64,000 bases of DNA from Dama dama (GCF_033118175.1 NC_083696.1:38301001-38365000), one strand, 5' to 3'. Shown: positions 23,801 to 38,800, counted from the first letter of the stretch. The notes: a model not told the origin generated them from the letters alone. Numbers and translations are program-made.

Positions 23801-26800
23801 GCAGCCATCCTGACTGGCGTGTAATGGTACCTCATTGTGGTTTTGATTTGCATTTCTCTGATAATGAGTGATGTTGAGCATCTTTTCATGTGTTTGTTAG
23901 CCATCTGTATGTCTTCTTTGGAGAAATGTCTGTTTAGTTCTTTGGCCCATTTTTTGATTGGGTCATTTATTTTTCTGGAATTGAGCTGCAGGAGTTGCTT
24001 GTATATTTTTGAGATTAATCCTTTGTCTGTTTCCTCTATGACCCACCTCCCAGAATATTGGAAATAAAAGCAAAACTAAACAAATGGGACCTAATGAAAC
24101 TTAAAAGCTTTTGCACTACAAAGGAAACTATAAGTAAGGTGAAAAGACAGCCCTCAGATTGGGAGAAAATAATAGCATCATCTGTTTTCATACTCGTCTT
24201 TCTAACTAGATCACAGAGACTTTTCAGAGCAGTGCCTGAGTCCTGTCTGCTATTATCTATTGAGGGCCTGGCCTGCAGTCTGGTAGGTATACGGCAATCA
24301 AAAATTTCAGTTTGGAAGGAAGGACTGGACTTTCATGCAGTGCGGAATAAGAACAACACTTCCAGACACATTGTGATCAAGTGGAAAATAAACAATATTC
24401 TCCTTTGTTCACACTTTAGAAAAGTCAACTCGTGAACTATGTTCTAAGATTTGAAATAGTTCTTTCATGAAAAAAAAAAAATTGGGGAAACTAGAGATTA
24501 AACACTTTTCTGGCTTCAGGATTTCTCAGCAATTTGACAACATACACTGCGAATGGCTAAGAGGAAAATATAATACACAAGCATTTCCTATCTCTATCCA
24601 ACTGTGAAACTCAATGTGTCAGAGAGGATCTGTTAGCATCTTAGAGAACCTTAGTACTCACAGAACACATTTGGGGGAAATTCTGATACAGAATGAACAA
24701 CACAAATCTTGGAAACCTAGAAAAATTCATTAAAAAAATATTTCCTTAGCACCAATGAATCCTGAAATAAAGATGCCAAGTATCTTGTTCTACAGACACA
24801 CAAAAGTACTGTCAAGCAGGATTTTTTTTTTTTTGATCAAAGATATTGTTTTGATGAAAGTATGTCGTAGACCTCCTAATACTTACATTCCTGAGACGAC
24901 CGGTGTCGGAAGGTAAATCTTATATGGCAGCGAGTAACTTCTTCTATAGCAATGGACACCTGCATAATAATTCAGAATTACGAGTTTATATCAATTCAGT
25001 CCTTGGCACGCAAAGCTCATTTTATAAAATGAGGCCCATTTCAGTATCTGGTCATAAGGAGTCATTGTGATAGACTGAGATTTTGTGGAGGACTTCATTC
25101 AAGAGAGGTTTATTTATTTCTCAAAACCAAGTGAACCTCAAGAGATCATCTTTGATATTTATCATAGATTCTGAAAGTGGAAATACTACAGATTTCTAGT
25201 GTCTTCTCAAGTGTGAAGCAGGAGATGCTTCAGAGTGAAAACATCAGTACTTGTACCTTTTGGACTACAAGCTGTACATGAATACAGTAATACGTAGGGC
25301 CTATAATAGAAGGAAAGGGCTTCCCTGGTGGCTCAATGGTAAAGAATCTGCCTGCCAAGGCAGAAGACCCAGGATCAATTCCTGGGTTGGGAAGGTTCCC
25401 ATGAGAAGGAAATGGCAACCCACTCCAGTATTCTTGCCTCAAGAAACCCATGGACAGAGGAGCCTGGCAGGCTACAGTCCATGAGGTCACAAAGAGTCAG
25501 ACACGACTAAGCACATACACACACTAGAAGAAAAAGATAAAATACTGGAGAAAAGGAAGCTTTTGCTTTTTGCTGCTTATATGTACAGAAGGGACAGGGA
25601 AAACAGAGGCATGGGGCAATGTACAGAGCAGAGAATTTGTGGCAAGAGTTTAATTATGGTGTGGTTATATAATGGACTATTATGCAAGTATCTATCAAAC
25701 CTCAACATGAATCAGCCATAGGTATATATATATATATCCCCTCCCTTTTGAACCTCCCTCCCAGCTCCCTCCCCATCCCACCCCTCCTAGGTTGATACAG
25801 AGCCCTTGTTTGAGTTTCCTGAGGCTTACTGCAAATTCCCATTGGCTCTCTATTTTACATATGATAATGTAAGTTTCCATGTTACTCTTTCCATACATCT
25901 CATTCTGTCCTCCCCTCTCCCCATGTCCCCCCTCTCTCTGTTTCTCCATTGCTGCCCTGTAAGTAAGTTCTTCAGTACCATTCTTCTAGATTCCGTATAT
26001 ATGTGTTAGAATATGATATTTATCTTTCTCTCTCTGACTCACTTCACTCTGTATAATAGGTTCTAGGTTCATCCACCTCATCAGAACTGACTCAAATTCA
26101 TTCCTTTTTATGGCTGAGTATTATTTCATTGTATACATGTACCACAATTTCTTTATCCATTCATCTGTTGATGGATATCTAGATTGCTTCCATATTCTAG
26201 CTATTGTAAATAGTGATGCAATGAACAAGGGATACACATGTGTCTTTTTCAATTTTGGTTTCCTCAGGGTAAATGCCTAGGAGTGGGATTGCAGGGTCAT
26301 ATGGTGATTTTATTCCTAGTTTAAATTTGTATCAACAGCATGATTCAAGACATATGAAGTATGTAAAATTGTAGAGGATGGTTCAGTTCAGTTCATTTGC
26401 TCAGTTGTGTCCAACTCTTTGCAACCCCATGGACTGCAGCATGCCAGCCTTCCTTGTCCATCACCAACTCCCGGAGTTTACTCAAGCTCATGTCCATGGA
26501 GTCGGTGATACTACCCAACAATCCCATCCTTTGTCGACCCCTTATTCTCCTGCCTTCAATCATTCCCAGCATCAGGGTCTTTTCAAATAAGTTCTTCGCA
26601 TCAGGTGGCCAAAGTATTGGAGTTTCAGCTTCAACATCAGTCCTTCCAAAGAACACCCAGGACTGATCTCCTTTAGGATGGACTGGTTGGATCTCCTTGC
26701 AGTCCCTCTCGAGTCTTCTCCAACACCACAGTTCAAAAGCATCAATTCTTTGGCGCTCAGCTTTCTTTATAGTCCAACTCTCACATCCATACATGACTAC

Positions 26801-29800
26801 TGGAAAAACCAAAGCTTTTGACTAGATGGACCTTTGTTGGCAAAGTAATGTCTCTGCTTTTTAATATGCTGGCTAGGTTAATGGTAACCTTTCTTCCAAG
26901 GAACAAGCGTCTTTTAATTTCATGGCTGCAGTCACCATATGCAGTGATTTTGGAGCCCCCCAAAAAAGTTTGCCACTGTTTCCCCATCTATTTGCCATGA
27001 AGCAATGGGACCAGATGCCATGATCTTAGTTTTCTGAATGTTGAGTTTTAAGCCAACTTTTTCACTCTCATCTTTCATATTCATCAAGATGCTCTTTAGT
27101 TCTTGTTTTCTGCCGTAAGGGTGGTGTCATCTGCATATCTGACGTTATTGCTATTTCTCCCAGCAATCTTGATTCCAGCTTGTGATTCATCCAGTCCAGG
27201 ATTTCTCATGATGAACTCTGTATATAAGTTAAATAAGCAGGGTGACAATATACAACCTTGACATACTCCTTTCCTGATTTGGAACCAGTCTGTTGTTCCA
27301 TGTCCAGTTCTAACTGTTGCTTCCAGACCTGCATACAGATTTCTCAAGAGGCAGATCAGGTGGTCTGGTTTTCCCATGGAGTTAAAAATTTTCCACAGTT
27401 TGTTATGATCCACAAAGTCAAAGGCTTCAGCATAATCAATAAAGCACAAGTAAATGTGTTTCTGGAACTCTCCAGCTTTTTTGATGATCAAACAGATGTT
27501 GGCAATTTGATCTCTGGCTCCTCTGCCTTTTCTAAATCCAGCTTGAACATCTGGAAGTTCACGGTTCACTGCCTGGCTTGGAGAATTTTGAGCATTACTT
27601 TGCTAGTGTGTCAGATGAGTGCAACTGTGCAGCAGTTTGAACATCGTTTGGCATTGCCTTTCTTAGGGATTGGAATGGAAACTGACCTTTTCCAGTCCTG
27701 TGGCCACTGCTGAGTTTTCCAAATTTGCTGGCATATTGAGTGCAGCACTTTCACAGCATCATCTTTTAGGATTTGAAATAGCTCAACCGGAATTCTATCA
27801 CCTCCACTAGCTTTGTTCGTACTGATGCTTCCTAAGGCCCACTTGACTTTGCATTGCAGGATGTCTGGCTCTAGGTGAGTGATCACACCTTCATGATTAT
27901 CTGGGTCATGATGATCTTTTTTGTACAGTTCTTCTGTGTATTCTTGTCACCTCTTCTTAATATCTTCTGTTTCTGTGAGGTCCATGCCATTTCTGTCCTT
28001 TACTGTGCCCATCTTTGTGCATTTTTTATCCCTCCAACCATTGTGGAGGATGGTTACTTCTGAATTAAGATAAAAGGACAATTATTTTTTAGTTTTCTGT
28101 GGAGAGTTTTTAAGACTCTGACAATCAGAAAGAGTCAATGTGGATGAGCAACAAATTCCCATTGAACAGCACAAGGAGCTATATTCAATATCCTGATTTC
28201 AGCCATAATGGAAAAGAATACTCAAAAGAATGTATATATACATATGTACGTGTGTGTGTGTGTGTGTGTGTATTTATATACATGGACGAGCTTCTCTGGT
28301 GGCTCAGTGGCATTAGCCACTCCTGCTAATGCTGGAGATGCGGTTCAATCTCTGGGTCGGAAGGATCCCTGGAGACAGAAATGGCAACTCACTCCAGTAT
28401 TCTTGCCTGGGAAATTCCATGGACAGAGAAGCCTGGCAGGCTACAGTCCACGGGGTAACAAAGAATTGGATATGACTTAGCAACTAAACAAAAACTAGAA
28501 AGACATGTGGATAATGGAATTGCTTTGCTGTACAGCCAAATTAACACAGCATTATAAATAAACTATACTTCACTCATAAAATAATAAAAAAGGAAGAGCT
28601 AATGGAGCCTGGGGTTCCGAAACAGGGGGCTCTAGTGTAGACTCTGACACAGAGCAGCTAGAGGAACATGGCTGCTTCACTTCTCTGAGTGTGAGTTACC
28701 TCTTTAGAAAAAGGGCTACTGTTGGGACGTCCCTTGTGGTCCAGTGGTTAAGACTCTGCCTTCCAATGCAGGTGGTGCGCAGGTTGGATCCCTGGTCGGG
28801 GAACTAAGATCCCCCATGCTGCTCAGTGTGGTGAACAATTAACAAAAAAATAAAGAAAAGGGGGTACTGCAACTCAGACCATTTCAGCTGCAGAGCTATT
28901 GCAAGGCTCACATGTGCTGACTGATCTCAAGAGCACTTTGGAATCTGAAAAACACATAATTAAATTGAAAGGGGGCCCAGCAAACTTGGTTAGAGGCCAA
29001 GAAGGAGAGAAATGTTAGGAAACTGCTCACAAAAGTGTGAAAATTTCCATTTGGTGCTGGACCATCTTGGCAGCCTCTTACATCATTATAACCACAAGTT
29101 TTCCTCCAAATTTCAACACGTTTACAAACTAGAACGTCACTTAAGATTTCTGAAGTTTCTGAAAGAGAAATGCTCTTCTGAAGAATTATGATGATCAATT
29201 CATTTCTCACAGCACCCCACAGGCAACCTCTGTAAAACTTCAGGACAAAGGAGGAATCATTGGTGGGTAAAAGGGTCATTTGTGGAGACGTGCTTGGACC
29301 TAAAGTCTGTCAAACAGAGTGAAGTCAGTCAGAAAAACAAATATAGTATATTAATGCATATATGGGGAATCTAGAAAAGTGATACAGATGAACCTACTTC
29401 AGGGCAGGAATAGAGACACAGACGTAGAGAACAGATGTGTGGACAAACGGGGTGGGAGGAATCAGGAGACTGAGGCTGAGATATATGCAGTACCACGTGT
29501 GAAACAGACAGCCAGGGGGAAGCTGCTGCGTGCGCAGGGCGCTCAACTCAAGGCTCTGGGGTGACCTAGAGGGGTGGGATGGGGAGTGGGACGGAAGAAG
29601 GGTCAGGGGCGGGGGTATATGTATGCATATGGCTGATTCACTTCACTGTGCAGCAGAAACTGACACAACGTTATCAAGCAACTACATCCCAATCTAAAAA
29701 AAGAGGAAGGGAGTCTAGAAGAGGTTTCACATATGATAGCAGTTACTGGCAGCACATCCTCACCTTGACGGTCTCACACCAACAGGGCTGCTTGACTTGA

Positions 29801-32800
29801 TAATACACCACTGATTTGTACTCAGAAATGCCTTCATATCCAGCACCAGGATGAATCGCTTTCTTTGGATGGAAAGAAAAAATTAGGAGGTGACAATATT
29901 ATCTAGACACTCAGGGTACTCCACATGGCGAGCACCTGTCTTACATTGGCATCCATAAGTTGATGACCTCTGGGGTGAAGAGTGAGATGACTTTCTAAGA
30001 AGATGTGGTACATATATACAATGGAATACTACTCATCCATAAAAAGGAATGAAATAATGCCGTTTGCATCAACATGAATGAACCTAGAGATTGTCATACT
30101 AAGGGTGACGTAAGTCAGACAGAGAAAGACAAATATGACATCACTCATATGTGGAATCTAAAGGATGACAGACATGAGCTTATTTACAAAATGCCAACAG
30201 ACTCACGGACATAGAAAACAAACTCCTGGTTTCCAAAGGGGAAGGGTGAGGAATGGGATAATTAGGAACTTGAGATGAAAAGATACGCACTACTCTACAT
30301 AAAATAGGTAAGAAGGACCTACTGTACAGCACAGGGAACTATATGGAATATGTTGTAAAAACCTACATATGAAAAGAATCTAAAAAAGAATATACACAGA
30401 TGATCGACAGATAATGCTGTATAGATAGACACTTTGCTGTATACCTGAAATGAACACAACATTGTAAAGCAACCATATGTCAATAAAAGAAATTAATTTA
30501 AAACGACTGAGTTTTGGGCTTCCCCAGTGGCTCATTGGTAAAGAATCTGCCTGCCAATGCAGGAGACACAGGTTTGATCCCTGATCTGGGAGGACCCCAC
30601 ATGCCACAAAGCAACTAAGCCCAGGTACCACAGCTCTTCAGCCCGTGCTCTAGAGTCTGTGAGCTGCAACTACTAAAGCCCGCGTGCCCGAGAGCCTGTG
30701 CTCTGCAACAGGAGAAGTCACTGCAATAAGAAGCCTGCACACCCCAACTAGAGAGTAGTCCCCAAACACCAGAAACTAGAGAAAAGCCCAGCAAAGCTAA
30801 AAGTAAATAAATTATATATTTAAAAAAAAAGAGTGAGTTTCTAGCACTTTGAGGGTCCAAGTGGCTCAATGCGTAGTTACTAAGGCACCCAGTACCAGCT
30901 TAACATTCCTCTTTGCTGGAACTTTTACTGTCTCTTCCATTCCAACCATATACTGTCCTTCTTTTCTTTCTTCTTTCCTCTTTCAGGGAATGGATGTCTA
31001 GTGAAGGTGACCTAGAACTAAGCACGTTGCAGACATAAAGCCGTGTGAGGTCCTGTCTACGCTCTTGTTTTAAGGACTTGGTACGTAGGTGTGGTGTGTC
31101 CACTAGAACTTAGGGTTGTGGCTCTTCCTAGAAAGGAACCACTTAGTTCAAGAGTCAGGCCTCCGTGGGGGTACTTCCGAGCTAGTTAGCAAAGCCATGA
31201 AGATGTGTACTTGAACTCTTGGGGCGAAAGGGCTCTCCTGACAGCACCAAGAAATCACTCCCACATTGTGGCCCAGGGCATTCTGCTTCTCCCTCTATGC
31301 AGAGGACAACTTGTCTTTAAACAACCGATTCCTTCAAAGACGAGCACATCCCCAGGAAGTGGGGGATGGTGTACTCTGCTGTGCCCCCACCACGATGCAC
31401 TCGGTGAATGGAGCGGACTCCCCAGCAGGTAACTGTGGCTCACACAAGAGGAGCCAGAGGTCACTCGGGAAAGTAAAAGCCTGCTGTGAGCACACCTTGC
31501 CTATCCTCCTCCATGATGTCAGAATCAAGACTTAACTTCTATTGGAGGAACAATGGACCGGAAGTCAGGACACCTGTGTCTGTTTCCTGCAGCACCTCTG
31601 GGTCCTGTGCTTCCCTGAGAGAACACCTTATCCTCTCTGGGCTGCAGTTTGCTTATCTCTAAAACTAAAAAGCGTGGTAGTTGACCTCAAACCAAGAGCC
31701 CTTCAAGTGTAACAGCTCTAAGCAGTACATCTCCACTGGTCAGCTCACTCAGGTGGAGGACCTGTACCCTCCAGATCGAAAGAAGGACCGTATCAGATTG
31801 AAAGTGTCTAAATTACTTGAAAATGATTAAGAACCTCTACATCAGGGGCTTCCCTGGTAGCTCTGTGGTAAAGAATCCGCCTGCCAATGTAGGAGACATG
31901 CGTTTGATCCCTGATCTGGGAAGATCCCAAATGCCTTGGCACAAACTAAGCCCATGCACCACAACTATTAGGCCCAGGAGCTGCAACTACTGAGTCCATA
32001 TGCCTCAACTACCGAAGGCCAAGAGCCCGTGCTCTGCAACGAGAAGCCACTGCAATGAGAAGCCCGCACACTGCAAGAAAGGGTAGCCCCCACTCACTGC
32101 AACTAGAGAAAGCTTGTGTGCAGCAATGAAGACCCAGTGCAGCCAAAAATAAATCAATAAAAAAAAAAAAGAGAGAATCGCTACATCAGAAATGTACACC
32201 TGAAATCCTGGTGGCTTGTGGTCTTTCTCAGCACAGGAGAAATAATGAAATTAAGAGTCTATGTGAATTTATTAATAAAATTGGTAACTGCTAATCACAA
32301 ATTTAATGGGCTTCCTACTTTTTTGTTGTGAAACACCAAATCCACTCTACAGTGAAGAACAATTAACATCAGGCCTGAAGTCCTGTAAAGGTGTGTGTGA
32401 TGGCAGTGGGACTACGGGGAACATCACTCACCTCCAAGAGCCTGCCCTCCTCGTCATGTACAGACATGGTCACCTCCACGTTCTTTGGTGTCTTCTTTTT
32501 CCCCTTGTCAAACTCCCCATGGATCAGGGTGACATAAATATCATTCCGAACATCTCCTGCAATACAACAACCCATCCTGTGAGTGGTGCTACCTGGAGTC
32601 ATTTTTAAATTTCAGAGTGTAATAAGATGTAAATTACATGTAAAATATAAAATGCTCTGACTTTGTAATAAATTATTTACATAGGAGTTTTTACACGTAT
32701 TATTCCCCATAGCTTACTTCATTTTACCTCTCCATACATAGCACAGGGTCTCTGAAGTACAGTTCAGCGCTATTTGTTGTAGATGTGAAACTTATACAAT

Positions 32801-35800
32801 ATAGTACATCAACTATACCACAATAAGAACATGTGAGCAATGATTTATCCATAAGGATATTCATTGTGGTATTGTTTGTTAATGTGAAAACTTTGACACA
32901 TCTTCAGTTTCCAATCACAGAAGCAGTTGGTTGAATAAATTATGGTACACTGAAATGAAATAATAATCATTTACTCCTTTAAAAACCAGACTGAGCACAG
33001 ACTCTGTTATGAAGTACTGTGCTAGGTGTTTGGGAGACAACGGTCAGCCATATACCCACCAGCCTTGCTCTCAAGCAGCTTATAGTCTGGTGGGTGATAG
33101 AAGCATTCTCAGATCATCATCTGACGAATGCATCATTATAAAGTCAGGATTAATGGAGGGTGTGCGAATCTATCCTCTGGGCTGATACTGGAGGAATGAG
33201 AGGCGGAGGGAGAGTACGTAGCATGTGCAAAGGCCCAGAGGTAGCATATCCATGATGCTTTCAAGTGAAGGAAATCTGGTATGAGATGAGGTTATGGAGA
33301 CAGACATAAGCCTGCCTGAGGCCAACAGAAGAATTTGTATCTTCATCCTAAATATAAACAGAAGTCATCAACATGTTTTCAGAAAGGAAGGAGTGTGACG
33401 ATATCAGAAAGGCATTTATAACCGACCATTCATGCTACCATGTGGAGAAGGAGGTAGAAAGAGCAGAAACAGGGAAACCAGTTAGGAAGACATGGCAGTT
33501 GTCCAGGGAACTGATGACGGGAGCTGCAATCCAGGGAGCTGCAGCCGGATAAAGCACGGGGTGCAGTTGAGAGGCTTTCAAAGGGAAAACTGGTCGACCT
33601 TCTCCCTTAATCCTGTGTGAGGTGAAGGGAAGGAGGTGTCAAGGGTGATTTCCAGATTTCTTGTCTATGCAAGTGGATGGATGAGGGGCTCTTCTCTGAG
33701 ATAAAACTTAATAAAAGAGTCAGGCCCAGATGCTTAGGATGACAAGTTTCAGGTGCAGATTTTGAGTTAAGAAATAAAAAAGAAAGAGTGATCCAATTGA
33801 GGGTGGGAAGAGAAGGTCCTCTTCGCACCTCTGATTAAAGGAAGGGTCTTAGAACTAGAGATTTGGATTTATAGGCAACTAACACACAGAAGCAAAATGA
33901 ATGGATGAGGACTTCCCTGGTAGTGCAGAGCTCCCGACGCAGACGGTCCGGTTCAACCCCTGGTCAGGTAACTAGATCCCACACGCCACAACTAAGAGTT
34001 CACATGCTGCAGCCAAGACCCAGCACAGCTAAATGAATAAATATGAAAAAAAGGAGTGTCTGAGATCACCTAGGGAGAGAATGGAGTGCAGCAGGAAAGG
34101 AAGGGAACCTGTTAAAGACTGAACTGTGTCCACCCCCCCAAATTCATGTGTTAAAGAGGTGACTAATGTAAAACGGGGTCACATGGTGAGCCCTTATCCA
34201 ACATAACTGATACCTTCCTGAGACTAGGACACAGATAACACACAGATGAGGGCTGACGGTGTGAGGATACAGTAAGGAGGCGGCAACTGGTAGACCAAGA
34301 AGAGGATTCCGGAGAAACAACCCTGCAGATTATTTTGATTTTTGACTTCCAGCCTCCAGAACTATAAGAAAATACACTTTCATTTTTTATATTTTATTGT
34401 TTGGCTACACCGCGTGGCATATGGGATCTAAGTTTCCTAACCAGGGATCAAATCCTCACCTGCTGCATTGGAAGCACAGAGTCTTGACCACTGGACCTCC
34501 AAGGAAGTCCCATATACTTCCATTGCTTAAGCCACGCAGCTCGTGGTTCTTTGTCACGGCAGCCCAAGCAAACTAAGACAGGGCATAAGGACCAAATACT
34601 GAGGAACTCTGAAGTTTAAAGGTGAGCTCGAAGATGGTAAGCTGGCAAAGGAATCCTAGAAGAGACGCCAGGGGAAGAAAAAAATGAGAAGAGTGTGGCG
34701 TCACCAACAGTGTGTGGTAACATTCCAAAAGAGGGAGTGAGCAACTGTGTCATATGCTGGCCAGAGACGATCATCAGGCTAAGAATATCCACTGGACTTA
34801 GAGACACTGTAATCTTTAGTGAGCAGTGATAGTCATTCTGGACAGAGAGAGACTGACAGGTGAAAAAAGAGAGAGGATATAATTGCTTCCATGAATTTAG
34901 CTACAAGGGAAAGTGCAGCAGAGGGAAGAATTAAAGAAGAACCTGGAGCCTGTTCAAATAGTGACAAAAAGGACCCCAGTGAGGGATGTTGGCCCAGATC
35001 TATGTTTCTCAAACCTGGCCAATTACCAGAATCCCCAGGAGAACCCGATAAAGGTCCATACGGTCAAAACTATGATGTTTACAGTAGTCATGTATGGATA
35101 TAAGAGGTGGACCATAAAGAAGGCTGAGTGCTGAAAAACTGATTCTTTCAAACTGTGGTGCTGGAGAAGACTCTTGAGAGTCCCTTGGACAGCAAGGAGA
35201 TCAAACCGGTCAATCCTAAAGGAAACCAACCTTGAATATTCATTGGAATGACTGATGCTGAAGCTCTAATACTTTGGCCACCTGATGCAAAGAGATAACT
35301 CATTAGAAAAGACCCTGATGCTGAGAAAGACAGAGGGCAGAGAAGGGGGCAACAGAGGATGAGATGGCATCACTGACTCCATGGACATGAGTCTGAGCAA
35401 ACTCCAGGAGGTAGTGAAGGACAGAGAAGCTTTGTGTGCTGCAATCCATGGGATGGCAAAGACTCGGACAAGACTCTGGCTAAACAACAACCTGGAGAAG
35501 CTGGGTCTTACAAACTGAATCAGAGTTTGGAAAAGTCTGGGAATCTGTATTTTAATATTACCCAGGTAATCCTGATTGGCTAAACCAAAGACTTACATTT
35601 GAGAACCATCATTCTGGATGATTTTTAAAGTCTATTATAGCCCTGGCAGTTTGAGAAACAGAGATCTGATTTCAAAGGTGAATTCACTTTGTCCAAAGAA
35701 AAAACTTGTCTATTTCATTTTTTTAGGTTTCAGTCTTGCTGAAGAAATAAAATGGCCATCAGTTACAGGAAGAATACCAATACTTATTTTTATAAACAGC

Positions 35801-38800
35801 AAGAAGACAAACATTTTCCAAGAATGTTGATGAACATGTATTAGGGTGAAACAGCTCTGTAAAGGATGAAGCAGATGAAAACTACTATTCGCGAGCAAAG
35901 AAGAAGATCTCCATTTTAGAACTCTTTCACTTGTTCACTCCACAAATAATTCCTTTAATACTCACTATGTACACAAATGTGTGAGGCCGTCAAACTGTTG
36001 TGTGTGTGCATGCGCAGTCTCAGCTGTGTTCATCTATTAGCAGCCCCATGGACTGTGGCCCACAAGGCTCCTCTGTCCATGGGATTTCCCAGGCAAGAAT
36101 ACTGGACAGGGTTGACAGTTCCTCCTCCAGAGGATCTTCCCCACCCGGGGATTGAACCGCATCTCCTGCACCAGCAGGCAGATTCTTTCCACTGAGCCAC
36201 CAGGGAAGCCCATCAAATTATTACTGCTCCTTAACTTCACCAAGAAGGAACAAAAGCTTCAATTAGTTTAAAAGAACCTGGGGACTTCCTTTGTGGTCCA
36301 ATGGTTAAGAATCTGTGCTTCTATTGCAGGGGGCACAGGTTCAATCCCTGGTCAGGGAATTAAGATCCCACATGCTCTGCAGGGTAGCTAAATTAACAAA
36401 TAAAAATTTAAAAAAACTTGAATTTTTATGCAATAGATATAACAGTTTGGTTTTCAAGAATTTTCCTAACATGCCAAAGATTGTTTATTCGTATTTTTTC
36501 CTAATGAATAGACAATATATCTGCGTTTTAGTATTTATAATATATATTTTATATAATACACACATATAAAGTTCCTCAAGGGGATGATGTTCTTTTATCA
36601 ATACAATGATCAAGGAAGTAAATGGGTCAAATTAGTGAGTTCCCGAGAATACATAAGCAGATCACTATCACCTGGTGGCAAAAAAGATGAAACTACAGTG
36701 GGAAACTGCAAAACATTTACATTCCTATCACCACAAGTAAGGGGAGAGCCAAGACCACAGCTGGAGCTAAAGTCAATGGAGCAGAAGGTCCGGCTGAGTC
36801 TGAGCTGAGCGGGCACCTTGCTGCAGTTTCCTGTCAAGGAGCCCACAGTGTTGGTGATGGCATCATGAGAAGAGGCACGTGCAGATGAAGCAAGTTATTC
36901 TCGGGGCAGAGAACCTGTGCTATCTAGTGCTACTGAATGGGTGGTCTAGGAAGTATTTCAGAAGGACTTGTGCAGAACACAAAGGAAGAGAAAGCAAAGA
37001 GAAAATTTTGAGTTACTTGTAAAAGCGCTCTCTTGGGCTTGCATACTGGGTAGTTTTCTAAGAAACTGCAACTTGCAAACGATGAAATTTGATCCATGTT
37101 GCCTCAAGGGTCCCATGAGAGCACTCCATGGTCACTGTGGCACTATGTACAATAGCCAGGACATGGAAACAACCTAAATGGCCATCAGCAGAGGAATGGA
37201 TAAAGAAGATGTGGTACATATATAAAATGGAATACTACTCAGTCATAAAAAGGAAAAAAAATTGGGTCATTTGCTGAGACATGGATGGACCCAGAAACTG
37301 TCATATAGAGTGAAATAAATCAGAAAGAAAAAATCATATTCATTCATATATGTGGAGTTGGAAAAAACTGTTATATATAATCCTATTTATAAAGCAGAAA
37401 TAGACACACAGACATAGAGAGCAAATGTATGGACACCCAGGGGGGAAGGGGTTGGGATGAACCGAGAGATGGGCATTGACATGTATACATTATTTGTGCA
37501 TGTGTGTGTTAAGTTGCTCAGTCATGTCCGACTCTTTGCGACCCCATGAACTGTAGCCCACTATACTCTTCTGTTCATGGAATTCTCTAGGCAAACACTA
37601 TTCATACTATGTGTAACAGATAACCAACGAGAACCTATGTATAGCACAGGAATCTCTACTCATTGCTCTGTGGTGATCTAAATGGGAAGGAAATACAAAA
37701 AAGAGGGGATATATGTATAGGTATAGCTGATTCACTTTGATGTACTATGGAAATTAACACTGTAAGGCAACTACACTTGAATAAAAAAAAATTTTTTTAA
37801 AGTGATGGCTACATGGAAGAAAGTCCTAGAGAATGCATGACAGGTGAATCAAGCAAAGCATTTACCTGGAAGGATTATCTCAGGAAAGCCCATCTTCCGT
37901 GCGATAGCTGTGGATCGATCAACCAAGTGTGAAAAATTTTTCTGAACTTGCGTGAGGTCTCCTGGCAATAGCTTCAAGGACACCCAAAGTCCTTTAAAGG
38001 AAAAAAAAGACAAATTTTTAGCTCTTTGTTATGATCTATATAATAAATGCACACTTGAATAAGAAAAATATATGCCTGGTATTAATACACAGAAACATTA
38101 CTGAAAAGACATCAATTCTCCCCCAGTTAATTTAGAATTTTAATGACACTCCTGACAAAAGCATAGCAGGATTTCTTTGAGAAGTTGACAGAGAGGTAAA
38201 CAGATGTTTGCTCTGGGGGGGTGGGGGGAAGATGGTCCCTATCAGATACCAAAATACTGTGAAGTTATAATAATGAGTGATATTAGTAGTAAAGATATAT
38301 AAATCAATGAAAAAAATGAAATCAAGTACTATTATATACAGCTATTAAGCATACAGCAAAAGAGACAACAAAACATGAAACAATGGATCAATTCCATAAA
38401 TGTACTGAAATATTCTACTGTACTCAGAGAAGAATCTAACCTCTCACCACATATTTTTATTAAAATAAATTCCTAATGTAAAAAATAATAGAAAAACAGA
38501 CCAGAAATTAAAAAAATAAGTGTACAAATTTCTGAACCATTTTTCTAAGTAAAGAAACAAAGGAAGAAACCACAAAAGCAAAATAATTATCTATACAAGC
38601 TGAAATTTTGATATTCATAAAAAAACAAAAGGTATACTTCATATACCATACACTACATACAACTATAAAAGGCATGGCAAAATACTTATAAGAAATTATA
38701 AGTATAATATGAGTATGAGTTTATACTCACTAGATGAAAAATATTCAGATCACAAACAAAACATGAATACACAATTCACCAGGAAATACAAGAAGTTTAT

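Larger units (their letters stand above)
20356..24886 (-). other. DOCK5: DOCK5 intron between window exons 11 and 10
   Basis: Positions 20356-20854, 21490-21905, 22666-22956 and 24190-24886 show nothing I can name. The rest is SINE, BovB, hAT, MIR and the twin-primed L1, each listed separately. Confidence 0.7.
24960..29763 (-). other. DOCK5: DOCK5 intron between window exons 10 and 9
   Basis: Positions 24960-25316, 25525-25704 and 28930-29285 show nothing I can name. The rest is SINE, old L1, BovB and MIR sequence. Confidence 0.7.
29863..32431 (-). other. DOCK5: DOCK5 intron between window exons 9 and 8
   Basis: Positions 30833-31554 show nothing I can name. An old L1 tail, two CHR-type SINEs and a MIR fill most of the remainder. 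Confidence 0.7.
32557..37865 (-). other. DOCK5: DOCK5 intron between window exons 8 and 7
   Basis: Positions 32557-32980, 33381-33906, 34061-34384, 34513-35050, 35494-36005 and 36426-37147 show no gene or clear repeat. Positions 32985-33380 (with tactgtgctaggtgtttggg) resemble an old MIR or L2-related sequence. Confidence 0.7.

Noticed and set aside
23486..23824. Plus-strand 112-codon frame
   Set aside because: It is the antisense of L1 ORF2 in the twin-primed copy. The same peptide appears opposite ORF2 in the full-length L1 at 46835-47176.
27096..27569. 157-codon reverse transcriptase-like frame as a possible domesticated gene
   Set aside because: It is part of a BovB copy with frame breaks and a target-site duplication, with no sign of preservation as a gene.
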